In this document: positions 23,113 through 33,014 of the stretch, piece by piece
How positions within the stretch are numbered: position 1 is the stretch's first letter
Layout of the letters: each line of letters opens with the position of its first letter
NCBI GenBank assembly: GCA_008360955.1
Contig: LUCM01010142.1
Span: 38,961-102,960 of the forward strand
Reading direction: 5' to 3'
Length of the DNA stretch: 64,000 nucleotides
Source: Fasciolopsis buskii
Taxonomy: Eukaryota; Platyhelminthes; Trematoda; Plagiorchiida; Fasciolidae
The notes under the pieces: model-generated
What the model saw: only the letters and a program-made list of their open reading frames with translations
Databases searched by the model: none
Told to the model about the DNA's origin: nothing
Program-made: the position numbers and the translations under genes

Positions 23113-26020
23113 GACAATTCCATTTGTTTGTTTATCCGTCATTGAAAGATACAATAAAACAGATCCAATGGAATCTGTTCGTTTGATATTTTTCAACTGG
23201 CTTTTCTCCCATGCCAGCCGCATTGTGCCATCTTCTGCTCGATGTCTGCAGGCAATGTTCGTTTTCGAACTTTTTTATATTTGTTTTAGGTGCTTCATCC
23301 TTAACATGAGAAATACTAATAGGACCTTTGCCGCTGTTTTTGTAACATTCTTGATTCTGCAGCGTCGGGGTCCACCTGTGTTTAAACGACCCCTGAGACC
23401 TGTTCCGAAACGGTTGTCCTATTTCGAGTGTTCTAAGGGCATCACAACATCCCCGGCTGCAAATAAATCATACATGTAACTGGTTGTTCCGTTTTGCTTT
23501 CTCATTTTTTTTCTTTCCGTTCCGTGTCTACTTCGGCAATCAGAGGTCGAATATGTTATCATTTTCCTGTTCCGTTTGGTTTACACTGGTCTGTTTTTGA
23601 TTATATCCTGAGAAGTCCATTTCTGGATTCTTTTGTTCTTAGAAAATCGAAAGTCTTGAGTCTGAAGTGCTCTGTTGGCGTACTCGCTGTGAAGAACAAG
23701 AAACGAGTTTGAGCGAAATGGCTGCTGTGGTCCATTCGAGCAAAATCGAAGCGGATAGCCTTCGTGAATCCCAAACCGTATTGAAAGAAGCTCATTGGAC
23801 AGACGATTCAAGCATATCCAGTTGTGTTCGTTGTCACGTGGCTTTCAGCATGAGTCGAAGAAAAGTAAGCTCACCAACAACCGCATTTGTGCAGATGAGA
23901 ATTAATTCCCGGAGACAAGACACAGATTTTAGCACTGTATATCCGTACCTGCGTACTTGTTAATGTGTGTGCATAAGTTCCGAACTGGCCGGTCAAAGTC
24001 GGTGTGTATGATTGTTTCGTCTCTTTGGTTGATCCATTCGGGGATTTGCCATTGATCTTTGTGGGCGTCGGACCCAGTAGTGTTTAGAAAAAAGTGGATA
24101 CTATTTGAGCAATTTATTATCAGTATATGAACTTCGATGCTTTTTGTTTGACAGGTTATCATACAAAAAACAAATACTATTCGTTGTTGCTCTTTTCATT
24201 TTCTTAATTTGAAGAATCATATTCGTACTGCTGTTTCTTACGGCTTACAATGTATCGGAAAAGTGTGAACATCGCACATATTGGTGTTTTCCAGGCGGTC
24301 TGAACTGGGTCAGATAACTCAATCCAGTCAGCTTTGTAGAACTTCAAAAGACGATCGAGTCCTTCCGTTTTTACCAACCGCATCAGAAATGTTCTACATT
24401 GTTTTTGTCTGTCAGGAAAGAATTACGCTCGGACAGGTATCAGTTTGTTGCGTCAGACTGACGAGTGAGAAGAGTACATAAAACGCCGTGTCTGCGTTAT
24501 TTGTTTTTCCTTGCCGTCTAACTGAGTCGACGTAAAATGATCCGTCAAATTTCTTTTTGGCAGGTTCATTACAGACTAACACGGTGTAGAATTAATGAGA
24601 AACGATCGAATGGTCGTAGATTTTAGGCAATCCAAGGGATTTACGTGGACAACCAATTGCGCAGGGACCTGTCATCCGAGTGTCTGTTTTCTGCGCCCTT
24701 TGTAACAACTAAGCCTTTGCGCGAATAATAGTATAAAGTTTTGCAGTCGTCCGATTCTTTCCGATTCATCCCATAGACTTAAGGTCCTGATTAACTCATT
24801 TCGGAGACCAGGTGGGATTTCGTTCGTTCGTTTGTCGTTAATTAACACCGCCGCTCCCAAGCGCGTATTCGAAACGGATCCGCATTCGACTGAGTCCAAG
24901 TTTGTTGCAAATTCGAAACTTTCGAGCACTCGACTAGGATCTGAACACCACGACTGGATAGGAGCAATTTGCAAGGAAGGACGGCTTTCGTTGCATTAAA
25001 AGGTGTGGTGTAGAGGAGTTCCAGATCGAACTTAGGCGATAAATGCTTAAGTGAACACCATAGATATCCAAGGTGTATTCACAGGACTTACGTTCCCCAT
25101 CCTCATAAAAACTGCCAATGCTACCTGCTGTTTATTTTGGTTATTTTGTGCACTGGCTATATGAACAAGTTGAATGCTTTCGAATCCGTAAAACATTTTT
25201 GTGGTCTGTAGAAAAATGTGGACAATAAAGTGCTCGTGTTTATTTACTGAAATTTGTCTGACTTGCAAAATTTTACTAATGGGATGCTGATATCATTTTC
25301 GCATTTCTTGGTCTATATAATCTCTTCTAACTCTTTCTCTCTCTTATGTGCGTTCTGCACAACAATCGTCCATATCGTAGACGTCATGTTTCGAAGGTCT
25401 CCGCAAAATCTTCCAGGAGCGACATACCTGTTGGATTTCCGGTTGTTATATACTTAATTACAAAAAGACTACTATGCATGATCAAAGCGTTTTACTAGTC
25501 TGATTAATCATTTCAATACGTGGGCGAGCAACCAGGTAGGTGAATGGAGTTACGTATGTCAGAATTCTATCAAACCAACAAGCACTTAAAATTCCGCACT
25601 AAGGCCTAACAGGCTAGGGCAAATTGTAGAAATCAAGGCCGGCTCAATCTAATACCAAGGATGCTGGCATTTTGAGTCAGCAACATAATCCTTGGCAAGA
25701 CCACGAAAACGGATGAATGGAAACGAATCGATCGGATTCGGTGACAAGACCATGATTTGTGTACGCTGTAGCATAGTGACCTTGTACCAATATAATTTTT
25801 ATCGTTGTTCCTTTTTGTCTAACAAGACATTCAACGGGTACTCACTTCCCTCTCTTTCCTGTTCATGTCTTGTGTCCAACAGCACCATTGTCGTCACTGT
25901 GGGCTCATATTCTGTCACAATTGTTCCTCACAGACTATGACACTTGCCAGTTCCGCAAAACCGGTTCGTGTTTGTGATGCTTGTCACGCTCTACTGTTAC
26001 AACGCTATTCCGTCAAATAG
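1623..26020 (+). CDS. RUFY: RUFY-family RUN and FYVE domain protein, 3' part (multi-exon gene)
   Basis: Spliced product of about 373 residues within the window, or 360 without the tentative first exon. It starts inside the coiled-coil region and ends in a complete FYVE finger. Exons: 1623-1660 (tentative), 4341-4415, 4906-5077, 6067-6228, 14566-14663, 20521-20737, 23643-23864, 25883-26020; every junction keeps the reading frame. From knowledge of the family, RUFY proteins bind phosphatidylinositol 3-phosphate through the FYVE finger and Rab/Arl GTPases through RUN or coiled-coil parts, and act on early endosomes and endolysosomal trafficking. The FYVE tail ([16 protein letters not shown]) and the CEEQE..L.EM segment just before the WxxD motif resemble vertebrate RUFY1/RUFY2 more than EEA1. 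The RUN domain is not in the window. A generic coiled-coil FYVE protein is the alternative. Introns are 490 to 8,337 bases and full of repeats. Confidence 0.85.
2600..2905 (+). repeat. Dispersed repeat F, unfolded copy
   Basis: The right half (2,755-2,900) matches the arms of the foldback at 48.8 kb. The left half has gacctggaggtggaggatgg, with a relative near 15,560 (gatgtggaggtggggaatag) followed in both by a gtgaactct word. Its frames are not considered genes. Confidence 0.5.
4341..4415 (+). CDS. RUFY: RUFY gene, coiled-coil exon
   Basis: Acceptor tgtcttccag and donor gtaagt enclose 75 bases. The frame reads [20 protein letters not shown], then NQKLL: a heptad-like, charged coiled-coil segment. 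It starts with one base of a shared codon and ends with two (CT), which join G from the next exon to give Leu. The other two frames contain stops. Confidence 0.75.
4906..5077 (+). CDS. RUFY: RUFY gene, coiled-coil exon
   Basis: 172 bases from acceptor tcgattgtag to donor gtgagt. The reading [20 protein letters not shown], followed by a further 37 residues, is alpha-helical and coiled-coil-like with a serine- and asparagine-rich end (NGSSNLVI). Codons are noticeably richer in G/C at third positions than the flanking intron. It ends in phase 0, matching the next exon. Confidence 0.85.
6067..6228 (+). CDS. RUFY: RUFY gene, coiled-coil exon
   Basis: 162 bases (54 codons), phase 0 at both ends. 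The acceptor is the AG of an in-frame TAG (ggacggtag), so the reading cannot extend left. The donor is gtgagt. It begins with a proline- and asparagine-rich linker ([13 protein letters not shown]) and continues as a coiled coil ([20 protein letters not shown] and on to LTRRLS). Confidence 0.8.
6680..7260 (+). mobile_element. RTE-type LINE remnant, 3' end of the reverse transcriptase ORF
   Basis: Shifting frames give [18 protein letters not shown] followed by [14 protein letters not shown], the segment downstream of the catalytic core in RTE-type flatworm LINEs (VLLYG.ETW, EHRCLR.I). Stops and frameshifts are frequent, so it is dead. The downstream part to about 7.26 kb is assigned by continuity only. 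It lies inside the 8.3-kb RUFY intron. Confidence 0.6.
9639..10153 (+). repeat. Inverted repeat arm, left
   Basis: About 510 bases that recur in reverse at 13,563-14,066 with about four differences, all near the ends. The inner part, including a C8-9 run, is identical. On the reverse strand the right-hand end reads YKKGGRSSC and HRGI, so part of the arm derives from the RTE element. The rest is not recognised. Confidence 0.9.
11470..11546 (-). repeat. Short repeat with hammerhead-like core, family H1 copy 2
   Basis: Reverse copy of 163-240. The reverse strand reads gacaacgagtcctagtttgg then atcgaaacgtcacg, with the same hairpin and core as copy 1. It too is next to TA dinucleotide tracts (11,392-11,408 and 11,442-11,456). 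Confidence 0.7.
11800..12345 (-). mobile_element. LTR-like repeat, diverged copy C
   Basis: Aligns over most of its length with copies A (16.84-17.43 kb, plus) and B (22.02-22.48 kb, minus) and has the orientation of B. Shared landmarks: tctagcaggacac, ttattggtgacccac (about 12,072-12,096), gattggctg on the reverse strand and the caatatttcaaa segment. It is much more diverged than A and B. Confidence 0.65.
12590..13720 (+). mobile_element. RTE-type LINE remnant: end of endonuclease, linker, start of reverse transcriptase
   Basis: Recognisable pieces in order: a VDSDHG-like end of the endonuclease (about 12.73 kb); a linker with [16 protein letters not shown] and [13 protein letters not shown] (13.0-13.2 kb); [20 protein letters not shown]; then [13 protein letters not shown] after a frameshift and [15 protein letters not shown] (13.55-13.62 kb), matching the N-terminal RT motifs of RTE elements. 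The element is frameshifted and breaks off before the catalytic core. Its last part is shared with the inverted arm that follows. Confidence 0.7.
13563..14066 (-). repeat. Inverted repeat arm, right
   Basis: Reverse copy of 9,639-10,153. Here the arm is continuous with the RTE remnant on its left, so this is probably the original location and the left arm the copy. Both arms lie in one RUFY intron and would form a long double-stranded stem with a loop of about 3.4 kb in pre-mRNA. Confidence 0.9.
14566..14663 (+). CDS. RUFY: RUFY gene, coiled-coil exon
   Basis: 98 bases after an intron of 8.3 kb. The acceptor is caatcgaaag and the donor gtaagt. The reading [20 protein letters not shown], then [12 protein letters not shown], resembles the part of vertebrate RUFY1/2 with HEKQ..L..LR.QL. 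It ends with CG, completed to Arg by the first base of the next exon. Confidence 0.8.
16844..17426 (+). mobile_element. LTR-like repeat, copy A, with a short coding tail
   Basis: From 17,016 to 17,426 lies a 411-base unit bounded by TGTAA and TTACA, with a TATA-like ctatataaac and an aataaac signal inside, as expected of an LTR. Upstream, 16,849-16,998 is open ([14 protein letters not shown] and on to a stop after YMFAK) and may be the end of an element ORF. On the reverse strand the unit contains ttggtgaccc, which resembles a tRNA-Trp primer site of some flatworm gypsy elements, so orientation is open. Confidence 0.55.
18880..19140 (+). repeat. Dispersed repeat D, copy 2
   Basis: Partner of 780-1025 with the same order of landmarks (gccggtgagca, tagtgagaacgcc, gtaggacttc, ggcattgaag). 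It lies in the large RUFY intron between 14.66 and 20.52 kb. Confidence 0.5.
20521..20737 (+). CDS. RUFY: RUFY gene, coiled-coil exon
   Basis: 217 bases, acceptor ctctctatag, donor gtaaat. It encodes 72 residues of nearly continuous heptads ([20 protein letters not shown], then QLEELQQRI and on to ETQLSTYKE), ending in phase 0. Inverted copies of an LTR-like repeat lie in the introns on both sides (17.0 and 22.2 kb). Confidence 0.9.
21135..22020. other. Assembly gap (886 N)
   Basis: A run of unknown bases. Open frames crossing it are artefacts. It ends exactly inside LTR-like copy B, so the gap is probably due to that repeat. It lies in the RUFY intron between exons 20,521-20,737 and 23,643-23,864; a small extra exon inside it cannot be excluded, though the flanking phases already match. 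Confidence 0.99.
22021..22558 (-). mobile_element. LTR-like repeat, copy B, cut by the assembly gap
   Basis: Reverse copy of A, essentially identical over about 390 bases, from the edge of the gap to 22,410. The reverse-strand ORF is longer here (100 codons, ending at 22,256 with the same YMFAK end as copy A), supporting a coding tail in front of the LTR. The LTR start (TGTAA at 22,238 reverse) is present; its other end is lost in the gap. Confidence 0.6.
22625..22735 (+). repeat. Short repeat with GAAAC hairpin, family H2 copy 1
   Basis: About 105 bases shared in direct orientation with 52,129-52,229 (starts ttgtgaatgatataatatta, ends ggcaagttttacaat). On the reverse strand a hairpin GACT...AGTC precedes CGAAACG. 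It lies just right of the LTR-like copy that borders the assembly gap. Confidence 0.75.
23058..23112. repeat. (CT)n-(TA)n compound microsatellite
   Basis: A CT-rich tract runs directly into TA dinucleotides, interrupted near the end, in the last RUFY coiled-coil intron. Confidence 0.98.
23643..23864 (+). CDS. RUFY: RUFY gene, end of coiled coil and first half of FYVE finger
   Basis: 222 bases (74 codons), phase 0 at both ends; acceptor ttttgttcttag, donor gtaagc. The first part continues the coiled coil ([20 protein letters not shown]). The second part opens the FYVE domain: HWTDD gives the WxxD motif, CVRC the first cysteine pair, and SRRK the basic half of the R(R/K)HHCR motif. The exon ends exactly between RRK and HHCR. 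Confidence 0.93.
25883..26020 (+). CDS. RUFY: RUFY gene, last exon: second half of FYVE finger and stop
   Basis: 138 bases after acceptor tgtccaacag, ending with TAG. It encodes [16 protein letters not shown], an LASSAKP stretch and [17 protein letters not shown]. With the CVRC pair of the previous exon all eight zinc-binding cysteines are present, and HHCR and RVC, which contact phosphatidylinositol 3-phosphate in known FYVE structures, are intact. The LLLQR ending is typical of RUFY proteins. No consensus AATAAA was noticed just downstream. Confidence 0.95.
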   Translation, partial: HHCRHCGLIFCHNCSSQTMTLASSAKPVRVCDACHALLLQRYSVK

Positions 26021-26581
26021 ATCGAGGGATTAGTTCCTCGATTTCCTAAACAGTTCGATCTCTTTCTCTCGCGCGCTCGCTCGCTCAGTTAGTCAGTCAA
26101 CTCACCTCTTCTTCTTTCATTTGTGTGCGCATTCCATGTTGATCAGCGCTTCTGTGTGCGCTACACGGCTGTGCCAACGACCGTCTATATTGCCTAGCGA
26201 AAACAAAACATGGGCCTATCAATCAAATGTGCCTGCACTTTTGTACAAATCAAATCTGTTTTTCTCATTTAAGCTTTCTGTATATGATTTTCCTTTGTGT
26301 AAATGGACATTTGTTCTCGTTTTTTCGCATCAACGTTCAATCTCCTCTGTCGATTCTCCACGATATCTAGTTTTCTTCAAACTTCATTTACCGATGAAGA
26401 TTTTTATTTGTTCACTTCTTTAGTTTTCATGTATGGATTATTTTCTTCATTTTTTGTTTACTTCTCATAATTTGTTTTATATTAGGATTCCGATTGTGTC
26501 TGTGATATTAACCGGGACGTTGGTTCAATTCTCTTAGCATGGCTACTCATGTTTCGGTACTCGCCCAAAACGCTCCGCTGA

Positions 26582-26629
<48 letters not shown>

Positions 26630-27409
26630 ACCTTTCAGCTACATTAACGAACAATTACCATTGAGTCACGGTTTTCATTTTGGTCATGATACACACACAG
26701 TCCGCTTTAAATGGAATATGGTAGTTTTTGGCATGTGATCGCATTGGAGCTGCATTCAAGCATGCTGCCTTCGATGCAGCCGGGATAGTTTGTGTATTTG
26801 GTTCGATCTATTTGTTTTAGAGCATGCTGATCGCAGGGACTACTTCGACTGGAATGTCACACACTGTCTCGGTTCAACCGAAGTGAACTGAGCCCAGGCC
26901 ATTTTACTAGAATTTTAGTGAACTCCATTAGATTTTAACCACCGGTAACGTTGTCGGTGGTGAAATTGAGGTTTTGACTTATTATCATCATTAAATTGGA
27001 GACGATGAATCTTGTAAACTTGGCTTCGTTAATCGTGGTCGGACGGTGCATGGTCAACGCTGTTAGCATGTGAGAGTACAGAATACGCACGCGCATTCCA
27101 CGAGAATTGTAGAAGCAATGCTGCCATGATCTTTTCCATGGCGTCGGATTTATCTCAACCGGAGACATATTTCCACTCAGCAAGATAAGTTGCACTGATG
27201 AGTTACTGAGCAAGTCTTCGAAGTTTTGGATTGCTCTGGTAAAAGCCTAGACGAACTGCCAATAACCTTCGTCAGTCGACTGACTGGTGGCTCGCCAAGG
27301 ATTTTTGCGGCTGTTACTACCATCAGCGACAGAAATGCGAAGTACTGGTTAACACATTAATGCTGTTCTCAATACTTTACCCTGTAACTTCTTTCGCTGG
27401 TTTCCATAG
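26021..27409. other. Intergenic stretch after RUFY
   Basis: T-rich sequence with the TA microsatellite. A reverse frame at 26,935-27,213 (92 codons) has no recognisable domain and no matched splice sites. A short plus frame ending at gtaaaa (27,239) fits no neighbouring exon in phase. I see no gene here. Confidence 0.5.
26584..26628. repeat. (TA)n microsatellite
   Basis: About 22 TA units, 560 bases downstream of the RUFY stop codon. Confidence 0.99.
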
Positions 27410-27465
27410 CTCTCATGCGGATGGGTGAAATAACAGCTGTCACAGAAGCTTCACAAATTCGAGAG
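27410..27465 (+). CDS. Candidate short exon, unknown gene
   Basis: Pyrimidine-rich acceptor ggtttccatag and donor gtagca enclose 56 bases reading LMRMGEITAVTEASQIRE (two bases complete a preceding codon; phase 0 at the end). The next candidate, 27,702-27,735, starts in phase 0. No family was recognised, and no upstream exon with the right phase was found. Confidence 0.35.
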
Positions 27466-27701
27466 GTAGCAATCGTGGCGGTGTTTATTTATATTGGCCA
27501 TGATGGAAAGACCTGCAGTCACAAGTTCCTATGTGAAATATTCTGCTGGTAGTTTTCATGATGGTTTTTCGGTTGTCTCACCAACAATTTCGGGGTCTCC
27601 CCGCATTATCATTTTCACTAGTTGTTCACCATGGTGTATCGACCCTAAATTCAATAATGAGATTCTTTAGGTGCATTGTATGGTTGTTTCATGCTTGTTA
27701 G

Positions 27702-27735
27702 GAACCATCTGCTGGAGAACCCGAGAAGGACAATG
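27702..27735 (+). CDS. Candidate micro-exon, unknown gene
   Basis: Acceptor atgcttgttag, donor gtgagt, 34 bases reading EPSAGEPEKDN plus one base. It joins in phase to 28,465-28,511, giving an acidic, serine-rich C-terminus with a stop. Confidence 0.35.
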
Positions 27736-28464
27736 GTGAGTTGAACACCTTAGCCATTAAGCTGTCCGGAGAGGCTCTGGACGGTCGTGGGGGCCAAGCT
27801 TTGCGGTTCATGTTCAAAGTCTTCGTCATAGGCCATCTACAGAGTAATCGTGCATCACTGGAGTCGCTTACTTTGTGTCCTTGGCGTGTGACTGAGAAAG
27901 CCAATGATAGTTAAGGGCTATAGCATGTAGTGGGCTTCAGTAAACGGATAAGTGTCTGTACAGTTTGCTTATCGTCGAAAACGCTCAAATGACAGTTATT
28001 CGTTCTGGGTTCGCGTCCCAGTTCAAGCGCTGCAGATATGCATTGCTGATGATGGTTGTTAACACGAATGAAACAACCCCACATTGCTTCTGTGGCTCCT
28101 AAATGACGAACTGAGCGATGGTGAATAATTTTGCGTAATGTCTAGACTCCTGCTACACACATCAGTGTCTACTTCAGTGTTACCGTTTATTGATTTTCCC
28201 TGTTCAACGTTCTAACAAGGACTGTTCATCTTCACTGGTTGTTATGAAGCTATCTCTGTATAGTCAAGGATAGAATATGTACCTAGCTGGTTGTTGAATG
28301 ACTAGGAGACACTAGGCTGACTGCAGCCGTGAGGAGCTTTTTCCTGGATTTGTTGCAGCCTCATCCGCTTTCCGTTACGGTGTTCAAAATGTTGCTTGTT
28401 GATAGATATAGTATATTTTGACGTCCTAATTACTTGGTTGCCTTCTGCTATTACTTACATGAAG

Positions 28465-28511
28465 GACGTGTTTCTCCAACAAAGCAAAATTGTGAACTAT
28501 CGATTTATTAA
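28465..28511 (+). CDS. Candidate terminal exon, unknown gene
   Basis: After acceptor catgaag, the phase set by 27,702-27,735 reads GRVSPTKQNCELSIY then TAA. In the other frame the same bases read DVFLQQSKIVNYRFINQ up to a strong donor gtaagt at 28,516, which joins in phase to FDQIEQRYEGLFGEHIM at 28,626. I cannot decide between the two readings. Confidence 0.3.
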
Positions 28512-28679
28512 TCAGGTAAGTGGGCAGCTTCTCAAGCATTCGGAATACTGTTGACGTTGCGATCCACCTGTGACCGTAGTTGTGCTGTTTTTCTTCACAT
28601 GTAATTTGTATAATTCTTCCGAAGTTCGACCAGATTGAACAACGATATGAGGGACTTTTTGGCGAACATATAATGGGTT

Positions 28680-31660
28680 AGGTTAGCTTTTCCCAAAAAT
28701 AGGAAGGAATAGCCTAATCTTGGGAGTGGTAAAAATTACTGTCGTCTAGAAACGAATTTTCAAACATTTTTCCCCTATCTTGAGCTTGATGTTCACATAC
28801 TTTAATCAGTGGACTGGAATTTGAGATTTTCGGATGGCTTGAATGATTACTCTGTTTAAACTCACCCGGCTAATGCATCATCAAGCCGTATCCAATATCT
28901 GCCTATTGTCTGTGAGATTGTGGAGCGCCTTTCCTGATCACATGTACCATCGGAACTGCAAGTTTTGCCCTTTAATTACTGGACAAATGTCCGAGTTTAG
29001 TGCCGGTGTACGATAATTACTTCACGCACATCTTCAGTGCTCCACGGACTTTGAGTCTATTGTAGACGTTGTATGGTACGCTTCTACAGTTATATAGTCG
29101 ACTTTCATCCTGATAAACGCATCTATCTCAATCTATTGAGAATTAGGCTCCTCTTGCAATCGTCAACATTTACTCCAGTGTTGGCTACTGTTTCACGGAA
29201 CGGAATCACATTCTCATGCGAATAACATGATCGATCGAACAATTGTAGTATGGAATTTCGACAGTCTGAGTGTCGCGTTTGTTGCTGTTCAGATCTCGTG
29301 CAGACCTGTAATCGTTGTCTTTCCCCAGCTATTTTATGACGATTCTGTTCATTTGCAACCACTTTCTCTGTACCCGAGGCTGGCAGGTTTAACCACCCTT
29401 AGATGTTGTTGACACTCGCCACTAGCTGTTTTCAATGACTCGTTACAATTTACATACAATCCAAACAGGGGGATTCTAAACAGACTAAACCCCTGCGCCT
29501 GTCCCCTTCAGGGTCGGGAGCGGGGACACGAACTCGTTTACGAGGGGTAAATGACAGTATTGGCCCTATGTAGCCTAAAAGGTTGATCAACCAAATTACT
29601 GGCATGGGCCTGAGTGCGTGAGGATGCTGATAACGTTTTGTTTTTGTCCAAATCAAGTGGAATTATTCCATTGGTTACCGGGGTTCGCGTATGATGAGCC
29701 GTGATTACCAGATCGCAATAGGTAAAAACGGACACAATCTATTTCTTCCACATCGTCGGCACATTCTGACAGCCCAGACAAAATGAGGCCGCGTTATCTT
29801 ATTGGCTGTCAAAAGCCGGGTGATAAATTCATATTTGAACGGGTAGACCTTAAAGAGACTGATCAAATGAACTGTTCAGTCACTGTGCCAATCGGTTAAC
29901 GTTAGTGGTCCGATTTTCACAGCACACTAGGTTGGAGGGTAAATAACAGGTCGGGTCAGTCAAACGACGATTTGAAAACCCGATGAAATAGGTGACAGTC
30001 ATACATGCGTGGATGTGCCCGTTATTCGTGTAGTTGTAAGTTTTTCTCGAATTAGGCGAAATGTATTTCAGTTTGACTTAGGAGTTCTTGTTAGGTCTAG
30101 TGGTAACGGACGGTCACCTGTTAACAACGGATGCCGACATTTGCGTTTTTTGAAACGTATTTCGTGAACGGTAAGAAACAGCGCATCTTCTCATATGATG
30201 TGACTGTTTTGTGCAACCAAGCCGTTTGGCGAACATCAAAGAACAGCGACCCGATACGAGCAACACGCACCCGTACATTAATACGATTAGAATGGGATGC
30301 TGCAAGCGTATGCGAAGCTGGCAGCCCGGAGATAGGATAAATGAAGTCAAAAACCTGCGCGCTGATTTTGACTACACTCGGGGCCGAATTAGGAACAGAA
30401 ACTGATTTTGACTAGCAAATAGAGAAATTTTAACTGACCTGAGACGACATGGTTTGTTCTCCCATGGGCGAACAGGACGAGATCAACTGAAGGCGATAGA
30501 TATTCAACGACGTTAATTGGTGACTCTACTACTTGAACTTCTCTTAAACCTGGGTGATCAGTCTCGTTTTTACCTTAAGATTTTTCCTTTGCATGGGCCG
30601 ATTTCAAGCCATAGAATTACGATTGTCCTCCCTGCCGATTGGCATATCAATACTTCGAATCCATATTTTACTCCTTTGTAAATTGTCAGTGCAGACTCAT
30701 AGGGCTAATATTTTTTGCAGACTCTAACTCTGTTCCCCCGCACAATAAATATGAAGTGAATCAAATGTGATTAATCATAATCTTATATAACATAATTGTT
30801 CCAGAACCCGCCCGATTTACCGAATTCATTGACTATTAGAATACGAAAGGATACGTTATTGATCGAGGGCAAACTGAAGATCGACGGGGGTTGCGTAATC
30901 CGTGACATTTTGATTCCCGGCGGATGGAAATACTGATGCGCGCGAGGGTTGTACCTTGTTCCGGATGCATTGGTGATCGGTTTGAAAATGGCAGGCATGC
31001 AAAAGTCTGAATCAAAGCAACATGAAGAAGGACATTGGTATCTTTGTACTCTCCTAAGTTAGAGTTGGGGACAGCGGATGTTTTCCATAATAACCAATAG
31101 GATATGAACAACGCCCATATGAACCAAGTACTTGTGCTAGATTCAAAACGCTTCTACAGATTTCCGGTCTTTCGCTCAGGTTATCGTCACGTTTATGTGA
31201 CGAATAGGTCGTATGTAGCTGCCAAGCTTCCAGTTGTTTAGGCGTTGCATAATGGTGATCATACATGTTGGGCCCCGGCTTTCACACTAAGACATTTGCA
31301 ACTAGCCTCGGTGATCCTCTAGTTCCCAGGCTGTCACTTGCACAAACGGTGAAGAACATAGTTGATGGACTCTGTGTACTAATAATTATTTGTTGCCCAA
31401 GGTTATTTTATGAATTTCTTCTCATCCTCTATCTTTCGCTTTCGGCTACTTGCTTGCTCTTGTACACCTTCGTAGTTATCTTGTTACGGTTCTGTCTGAT
31501 CTGTGAGTTAGATAAAGAAGATAGAATGTAGATACAACAAATAAATGCTAACAGTTTAGTGAAGAATGTTTGTTACTGCCAGCACAATGAATCCCTATCA
31601 TTCGCGTACATATCACAACTTAGTAAGGCGTCTAATTTATTGAATTTTTTTTCAAAATTT
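28680..31660. other. Stretch without a supported gene
   Basis: Several 60-90 codon frames exist (29.1-29.7, 30.1-30.4, 30.8-31.3, 31.3-31.5 kb) but none has matching splice sites and a recognisable domain. The segment at 29,450-29,735 is G/C-rich with cccctgcgcctgtccccttc and looks like a repeat. A possible 46-base exon lies at 31,668-31,713 (IQHTFLALKRGLLRL, donor gtggga). Confidence 0.4.
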
Positions 31661-32257
31661 GGTCCAGATTCAACATACTTTTCTGGCACTTAAACGAGGG
31701 CTTCTTCGTCTCGGTGGGAATGCATTCGCTTATCACTTTAAATCAAATTTCTTTTTACTAATGCTCGGCATTGACATGATTCTTTGGTTGTCCTTTGAGG
31801 ATTCTTGCCCATTTCATGTGTCCCAGGATTTTTTCACGCCCTACATCAAGATTACTCATATATCTGATATATAGAAAGGATTTCTTTTGTTGATGTGCTC
31901 ACTAGGTCAGGTTACTTACTACACTACTGAAGGTGCCACAAAGACTTGAACACAACATTGTCAAACGAAATTTGAATCACTACCGAATGAATCCAGGAGT
32001 TGCAGTTCTAAAATTGGGAATATAATTTCATTACAAATGAAATAGAAATCAATTTACAACTCAATCCCAAAGCTGTTATAATCTCTCTGGGTAGTCCTCT
32101 AAAACCGTGTTAGAACAACTCGGGACTAATCCGCATATATAAATTTGTGGAATATGAATTTGAAGATTGACATTATGGTAAACGGTGCGGGATATAAGAA
32201 AAATTACTAACGTTTGTCATTACCGGAATCGTGCAGTTGCCACTAATGGTGACAGCG

Positions 32258-32331
32258 TTAGAACTGACTAGAATTCCAGTTGTAGCTGCCGTTGTGAATT
32301 TGGTGGTGCTGTTGATATGCAACGAAAATTG
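32258..32331 (-). CDS. Candidate last exon of the minus-strand gene
   Basis: After acceptor gattttttgtgcag on the reverse strand, the phase left by exon 33,281-33,581 gives IFVAYQQHHQIHNGSYNWNS, then SQF and a stop. Another frame stays open longer (QFSLHINSTTKFTTAATTG and on, with a gtaatg donor) but does not fit the phase. Low confidence. Confidence 0.25.
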
Positions 32332-32924
32332 CTGCACAAAAAATCCACAGTTAATTGATGCGTGGACTGGTCAGAACCAAGCCAGTTAGCTCTGTATTTT
32401 TTTTACCTTTGATAATAGGCGAATTTTGACCGAATCTCAATAACTGTCCAACGAAATTTATTCATCTGTTTTATACACATACATTTCAAGTAATTTACTT
32501 AAATTATCTGCCATTTAACGTGATCGATCAGTGTGAAAACAGACGCCAGCAATCAACAGACTGTCTGAGAGTTCCAATAGTTCTAACTATAAAGAAATGC
32601 ATAAAAAGGACCATCCACCTAAAACGTTTTTATGTAAGCAAATACCAGGTTGCTGTGCCGTGCATTTTCACGCTTCTGGTCATACATCATGTCAGGCAAT
32701 GAGGCCCGAGTGCGAGGATGTATCTTGATACGCATTTAGTCCGGGGCATTTCGTTCGCGCTGAATCAAACTACCAATCCACCCATGAATACCAAACATAC
32801 AGATATTAACTTTAAACTTCACTCTTACGCTGCCAGTGTATTTGAACAATCATTATTCGAGCAAACGCGGCACATCTGACTCTATATTTGTGTAAAAACA
32901 CCGCTGGCGTTTGTCATTTCATAG

Positions 32925-33014
32925 GTAGGATCTCGCGAAAGTTTTCGGTGTTTGAGTAAATCCACCGTTACGTGTAATCACAATGGAGGTGAATACGTTC
33001 CATTTGAACCATAT
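32925..33014 (+). CDS. Candidate exon, plus strand, unknown gene
   Basis: 90 bases, phase 0 at both ends, between acceptor gtcatttcatag and a consensus donor gtaagt. The reading is VGSRESFRCLSKSTVTCNHN followed by GGEYVPFEPY. It could be spliced to 36,314-36,361 and 38,225-38,290, both also phase 0, but minus-strand candidate exons lie between them. Confidence 0.35.

Noticed and set aside
23363..23475. Exon-like stretch with acceptor ttgattctgcag and donor gtaact ([20 protein letters not shown] and on)
   Set aside because: Its length (113 bases) is not a multiple of three while both neighbouring RUFY exons are phase 0, and the joined protein without it matches RUFY across the junction. It could only be a frame-breaking alternative exon.
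31265..31531. Hydrophobic plus-strand frame of 88 codons that could be a membrane segment
   Set aside because: The hydrophobicity follows from T-rich sequence, and there is no splice or homology support.
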